A stretch of DNA of 18,222 nt, from the NCBI GenBank assembly GCA_030039775.1, contig JASHUX010000389.1, positions 1 through 18,222 of the forward strand. The letters are read 5' to 3'. Source of the DNA: Alphaproteobacteria bacterium (lineage in GTDB: Bacteria > Pseudomonadota > Alphaproteobacteria > ATCC43930 > CGMCC-115725). Positions 16,153 to 18,222 of this stretch are shown here, in pieces (position 1 is the first letter of the stretch; each line of letters opens with the position of its first letter). The position numbers and the translations under genes were made by a program. The notes beneath the pieces are model-generated. The model searched no databases. It was not told the origin of the DNA and was given only the letters and a program-made list of their open reading frames with translations.

Positions 16153-16455
16153 ATGTCGGAACGTCTGGTTGGCGCGGCGCGTCATGCCGCGATCAAGGAG
16201 TTGCAGGGTTGGGCGGAGGTCGAGGATCGCGACGCCATCCGAAAGACATTCCATTTCGGCAGTTTCAGCGAGGCCTGGGGCTTCATGAACCGGGTCGCCT
16301 TGGCTGCGGAGAAGATGGATCACCATCCCGAATGGTTCAACGTCTATAACCGTGTCGAGATCATTCTTTCGAGCCACGATGTCGAAGGCTTGAGCGAGCG
16401 CGACATCAAGCTCGCCCACGCCATCGAAGCGATGGCGGCGGCGCGCGACAAGTAG
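16153..16455 (+). CDS. phhB: Pterin-4a-carbinolamine dehydratase
   Basis: A 100-residue enzyme that dehydrates 4a-hydroxytetrahydrobiopterin in pterin recycling. The signature is complete: [18 protein letters not shown] (H57, H58) and the later [12 protein letters not shown] (H75, D76). These histidines and the proline-glutamate-tryptophan group line the active site. An AAGGAGG lies 5 bases before ATG 16153, so that start is preferred to the GTG at 16150. No phenylalanine hydroxylase gene is present in the window, so its partner is unknown. The gene ends 2 bases before the stop of the convergent methyltransferase. Confidence 0.95.
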   Translation: MSERLVGAARHAAIKELQGWAEVEDRDAIRKTFHFGSFSEAWGFMNRVALAAEKMDHHPEWFNVYNRVEIILSSHDVEGLSERDIKLAHAIEAMAAARDK

Positions 16456-16457
16456 GT

Positions 16458-17297
16458 CTAAGCGGCGCGTTTCTCGGGGAGGGGCGTCGGCTCGGCGACG
16501 GTATTGGTCTGGGTACCGATCCGCGACGAAGCGGTGCCGAACAGGCGCGAGACGATCCGTTCCTTCAACAGGCATTGCAATTTCGCCCGCGTGCTCTGGC
16601 GCGCGAAATAATATTCGTCGGAGAACATGGCGGTGTCGCGCACCACGCAGGAATTGCCGGCGAAAAAGCGCTTGAGGAGTGCTTGATAGACCGGTTTGTC
16701 GCGGCGCGCGCAGAGATAGAGCTTTGCGGGCGTGGCAAGCACCGGCGTCATGGCGTTGCCGGGGCCCTTGAGCCAATCGACCGTCGCGAGCGACACTTCG
16801 GGCCATTGCGGATTCATGAAATCGTCGGCGACGATGATACCGCCGGGCGCCAACGAGTCCGCGGCAAGGCTCAGATCGTGCCGCACGTCGTCATAGCGGT
16901 GGCCGCCGTCGACGCTGAAAAAGCGTACCGCGCCGACACGCCGGCGAATCTCGGCGGGGCCGATCGCGGTGGACAGTCCGGCGAAGACTTCGTCTTGCGT
17001 CAGGACAATTTTGAGACGCTCGCAATTCTGCTTGAACCGGATACCGCGCCCGAGGCCGCGCGGATCGTGATACATGGCGTCGTCCTCGAAGACATCGATC
17101 GCCAGCGCTCGTTCGTGGGCGAGGCGCGCCTTGGCGAGAATAAAGAACGAGCGGCCGTGATGGACGCCGATCTCGGCCATGCCGCCATGGATGCCGGACT
17201 CCGACTGCGTCAGCAAGAGGAACTCGAACAACTCCCCGTCGAAATAGCTGGTGTTGCCATCGACTTTGAAGAAATCGCGCCGCAAATAGCCGGACAT
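16458..17297 (-). CDS. Class I SAM-dependent methyltransferase
   Basis: A 279-residue protein with a Rossmann-like methyltransferase core of the Methyltransf_24 type. The SAM-binding first strand and loop are GMAEIGVHHGRSF (about residues 39-51). ALAIDVFEDD (64-73) gives the acidic end of the second strand, VRFFSVDGGHRYDDVRHDL (124-142) the third acidic motif, and LAPGGIIVADDF (149-160) the following strand. About 80 residues at the C-terminus have no recognised motif. The substrate cannot be told; this group often modifies sugars or small metabolites. ATG 17297 follows GAGGT at 4 bases, and a hairpin overlaps that site. It lies 77 bases downstream of the thiolase gene on the same strand. Confidence 0.82.
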   Translation of the reverse strand: MSGYLRRDFFKVDGNTSYFDGELFEFLLLTQSESGIHGGMAEIGVHHGRSFFILAKARLAHERALAIDVFEDDAMYHDPRGLGRGIRFKQNCERLKIVLTQDEVFAGLSTAIGPAEIRRRVGAVRFFSVDGGHRYDDVRHDLSLAADSLAPGGIIVADDFMNPQWPEVSLATVDWLKGPGNAMTPVLATPAKLYLCARRDKPVYQALLKRFFAGNSCVVRDTAMFSDEYYFARQSTRAKLQCLLKERIVSRLFGTASSRIGTQTNTVAEPTPLPEKRAA

Positions 17298-17302
17298 GTG
17301 AC

Positions 17303-17324
17303 CTCGGGACCAAAGGTCCGCGAG
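17303..17324 (-). promoter_or_regulatory. Hairpin over the ribosome binding site of the methyltransferase
   Basis: On the minus strand CTCG-C-GGACC-TTT-GGTCC-CGAG forms a 9-bp stem with one bulged C and a 3-base loop. Its 3' arm contains the GAG of the GAGGT Shine-Dalgarno sequence, 4 bases before the ATG at 17297. If it folds in the mRNA, it would hide the ribosome site. Its role is inferred only from position. Confidence 0.35.
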
Positions 17325-17374
17325 TTATTCCAAGGCGGCGTTAACAACCCGCTAACTTTACCGCGGTTTCCCGC

Positions 17375-18222
17375 CTAAAGCGTCGCTTCCGCGCCGAAAA
17401 CCAGCGTGATCTGGCTCGAGAGATACCCGCCATTGCCGTTGCACAGCGCGACCTCGGCGTCCTTTACCTGACGCTCGCCTGCGGCGCCGCGCAGCTGCTC
17501 CACCGCCTCGACCATGAGGAACATGCCGTACATGCCGGGATGGACGCAGGAGAGGCCGCCGCCATTGGTGTTGAGCGGGTGCGCGCCGCCGGGGGCGATG
17601 TTGCCGGCGGCGACGAACGGGCCGCCTTCGCCCTTTTTGCAGAAGCCGAAATCCTCGAGGAACAGAATGGTATTGATCGTGAAGGCGTCATAGACCTCGA
17701 TGACGTCGACGTCTTTGGTCGTGATGCCGGCCATCGCATAGGCGCGCGGCGCCGCTTGTGCCACCGCCGTGACGGTGAGGTCGGGCATCTGAGAAATGTC
17801 GTTATGCGTGGTCGCGGCGCCGACGCCGAGCATGTAGACGGGCTTCTGCGGAAAATCCTTGGCCCGATCGGCGCGCACCACCACCATCGCGGCGCCGCCG
17901 TCGGTGACGAGGCAGCAATCGCGCACGCCGAACGGATCGACCACCATCCGCGACTTCACCACGTCCGCGACGGTGAGCGAATCGCGCATGAACGCGCGCG
18001 GATTCTTCTGCGCCCATTGCCGCGCCGACACCGCGACCTGCGCCAGCTGCTCCTTGGTCGTGCCGTATTGGTGCATGTGCCGGGCCGCCGCCAACGCGTA
18101 GGAATTGATCGGCTGGCGCGGGCGATAGGGCGCGTCGAACGAGCGGCCGAAGCCCGGCCCGCCGCCGCGTCGCGTGTTGGTGCGCGCGTTCGAGCCGTAG
18201 GCGATCAGCGCCACGTCGCACA
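17375..18222 (-). CDS. Thiolase-family enzyme (C-terminal part)
   Basis: About 282 residues of a thiolase-superfamily protein; the N-terminus, with the acyl-accepting cysteine, lies beyond the window. The GTG at 18214 is an internal valine (CDVALIAYGSNART), not a start. The C-terminal half shows VIEVYDAFTINTILFLEDFGF, then LNTNGGGLSCVHPGMYGM with the catalytic-loop histidine (codon 17540-17542), and ALCNGNGGYLSSQ with the last conserved cysteine (codon 17441-17443) of the CxGxG type. This pattern fits the SCP2-like or acetyl-CoA acetyltransferase-like thiolases that often act with a small zinc-ribbon/OB-fold partner, more than the classic FadA type. Substrate is unknown. Stop TAG is at 17375-17377. 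Confidence 0.85.
   Translation of the reverse strand, partial: CDVALIAYGSNARTNTRRGGGPGFGRSFDAPYRPRQPINSYALAAARHMHQYGTTKEQLAQVAVSARQWAQKNPRAFMRDSLTVADVVKSRMVVDPFGVRDCCLVTDGGAAMVVVRADRAKDFPQKPVYMLGVGAATTHNDISQMPDLTVTAVAQAAPRAYAMAGITTKDVDVIEVYDAFTINTILFLEDFGFCKKGEGGPFVAAGNIAPGGAHPLNTNGGGLSCVHPGMYGMFLMVEAVEQLRGAAGERQVKDAEVALCNGNGGYLSSQITLVFGAEATL

Noticed and set aside
17355..17374. Hairpin GCGG-GAAA-CCGC after the thiolase stop, as a terminator
   Set aside because: The stem is only 4 bp and no T-run follows on the minus strand.
18212..18214. GTG as the start of the thiolase gene
   Set aside because: The open frame continues to the window edge with thiolase-like CDVALIAYG, and 280 residues would miss the catalytic N-terminal half.

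Overview
The window is GC-rich DNA with densely packed genes and reads as a stretch of alphaproteobacterial core genome, probably from the Rhodospirillales or a related group. That placement is inference. It rests on a complete system I cytochrome c maturation operon with separate ccmH and ccmI, a DUF3576 lipoprotein-leuS-lptE-holA block, and the style of the GreB and small secreted proteins. No rRNA, tRNA, insertion sequence, phage gene or CRISPR array is visible. No stretch without a gene reaches 300 bases.

Layout. (1) 2-6117, plus strand: the ccm operon, ccmA (5' truncated by the window), ccmB, C, D, E, F, G, H, I. Most junctions overlap by 1-4 bases (GTGA, TGATG, ATGA), so translation is probably coupled. 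CcmAB, CcmC and CcmD load heme onto CcmE. CcmG and CcmH keep the apocytochrome cysteines reduced. CcmF, CcmH and CcmI attach the heme. (2) 6130-6207: two inverted copies of a REP-like palindromic repeat in the convergent gap. (3) 6211-7899, minus: a long-chain acyl-CoA ligase, divergent from (4) 7984-8337, plus: a thioredoxin-fold [2Fe-2S] ferredoxin-like protein. (5) 8388-9176, minus: an exported dienelactone hydrolase family protein that seems to start on ACG. (6) 9274-10224, plus: a small secreted cysteine-rich protein and greB. (7) 10221-14911, minus: a DUF3576 lipoprotein, leuS, lptE and holA in one tight operon that joins translation, LPS assembly and DNA replication. (8) 15021-15704, plus: yggS. 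(9) 15701-16108, minus: a minimal zincin-like metallopeptidase. (10) 16153-16455, plus: pterin-4a-carbinolamine dehydratase. (11) 16458-17297, minus: a class I SAM-dependent methyltransferase. (12) 17375-18222, minus: the C-terminal part of a thiolase-family enzyme that runs off the window.

I do not see a previously undescribed multi-gene system here. The points worth a second look are local: a probable ACG start behind a good Shine-Dalgarno sequence, a repeat-like palindrome read through in the CcmH signal peptide, convergent gene pairs whose stop codons overlap (CTAG and TTAG), a hairpin that could mask a ribosome binding site, and a conserved-looking secreted cysteine protein of unknown role.
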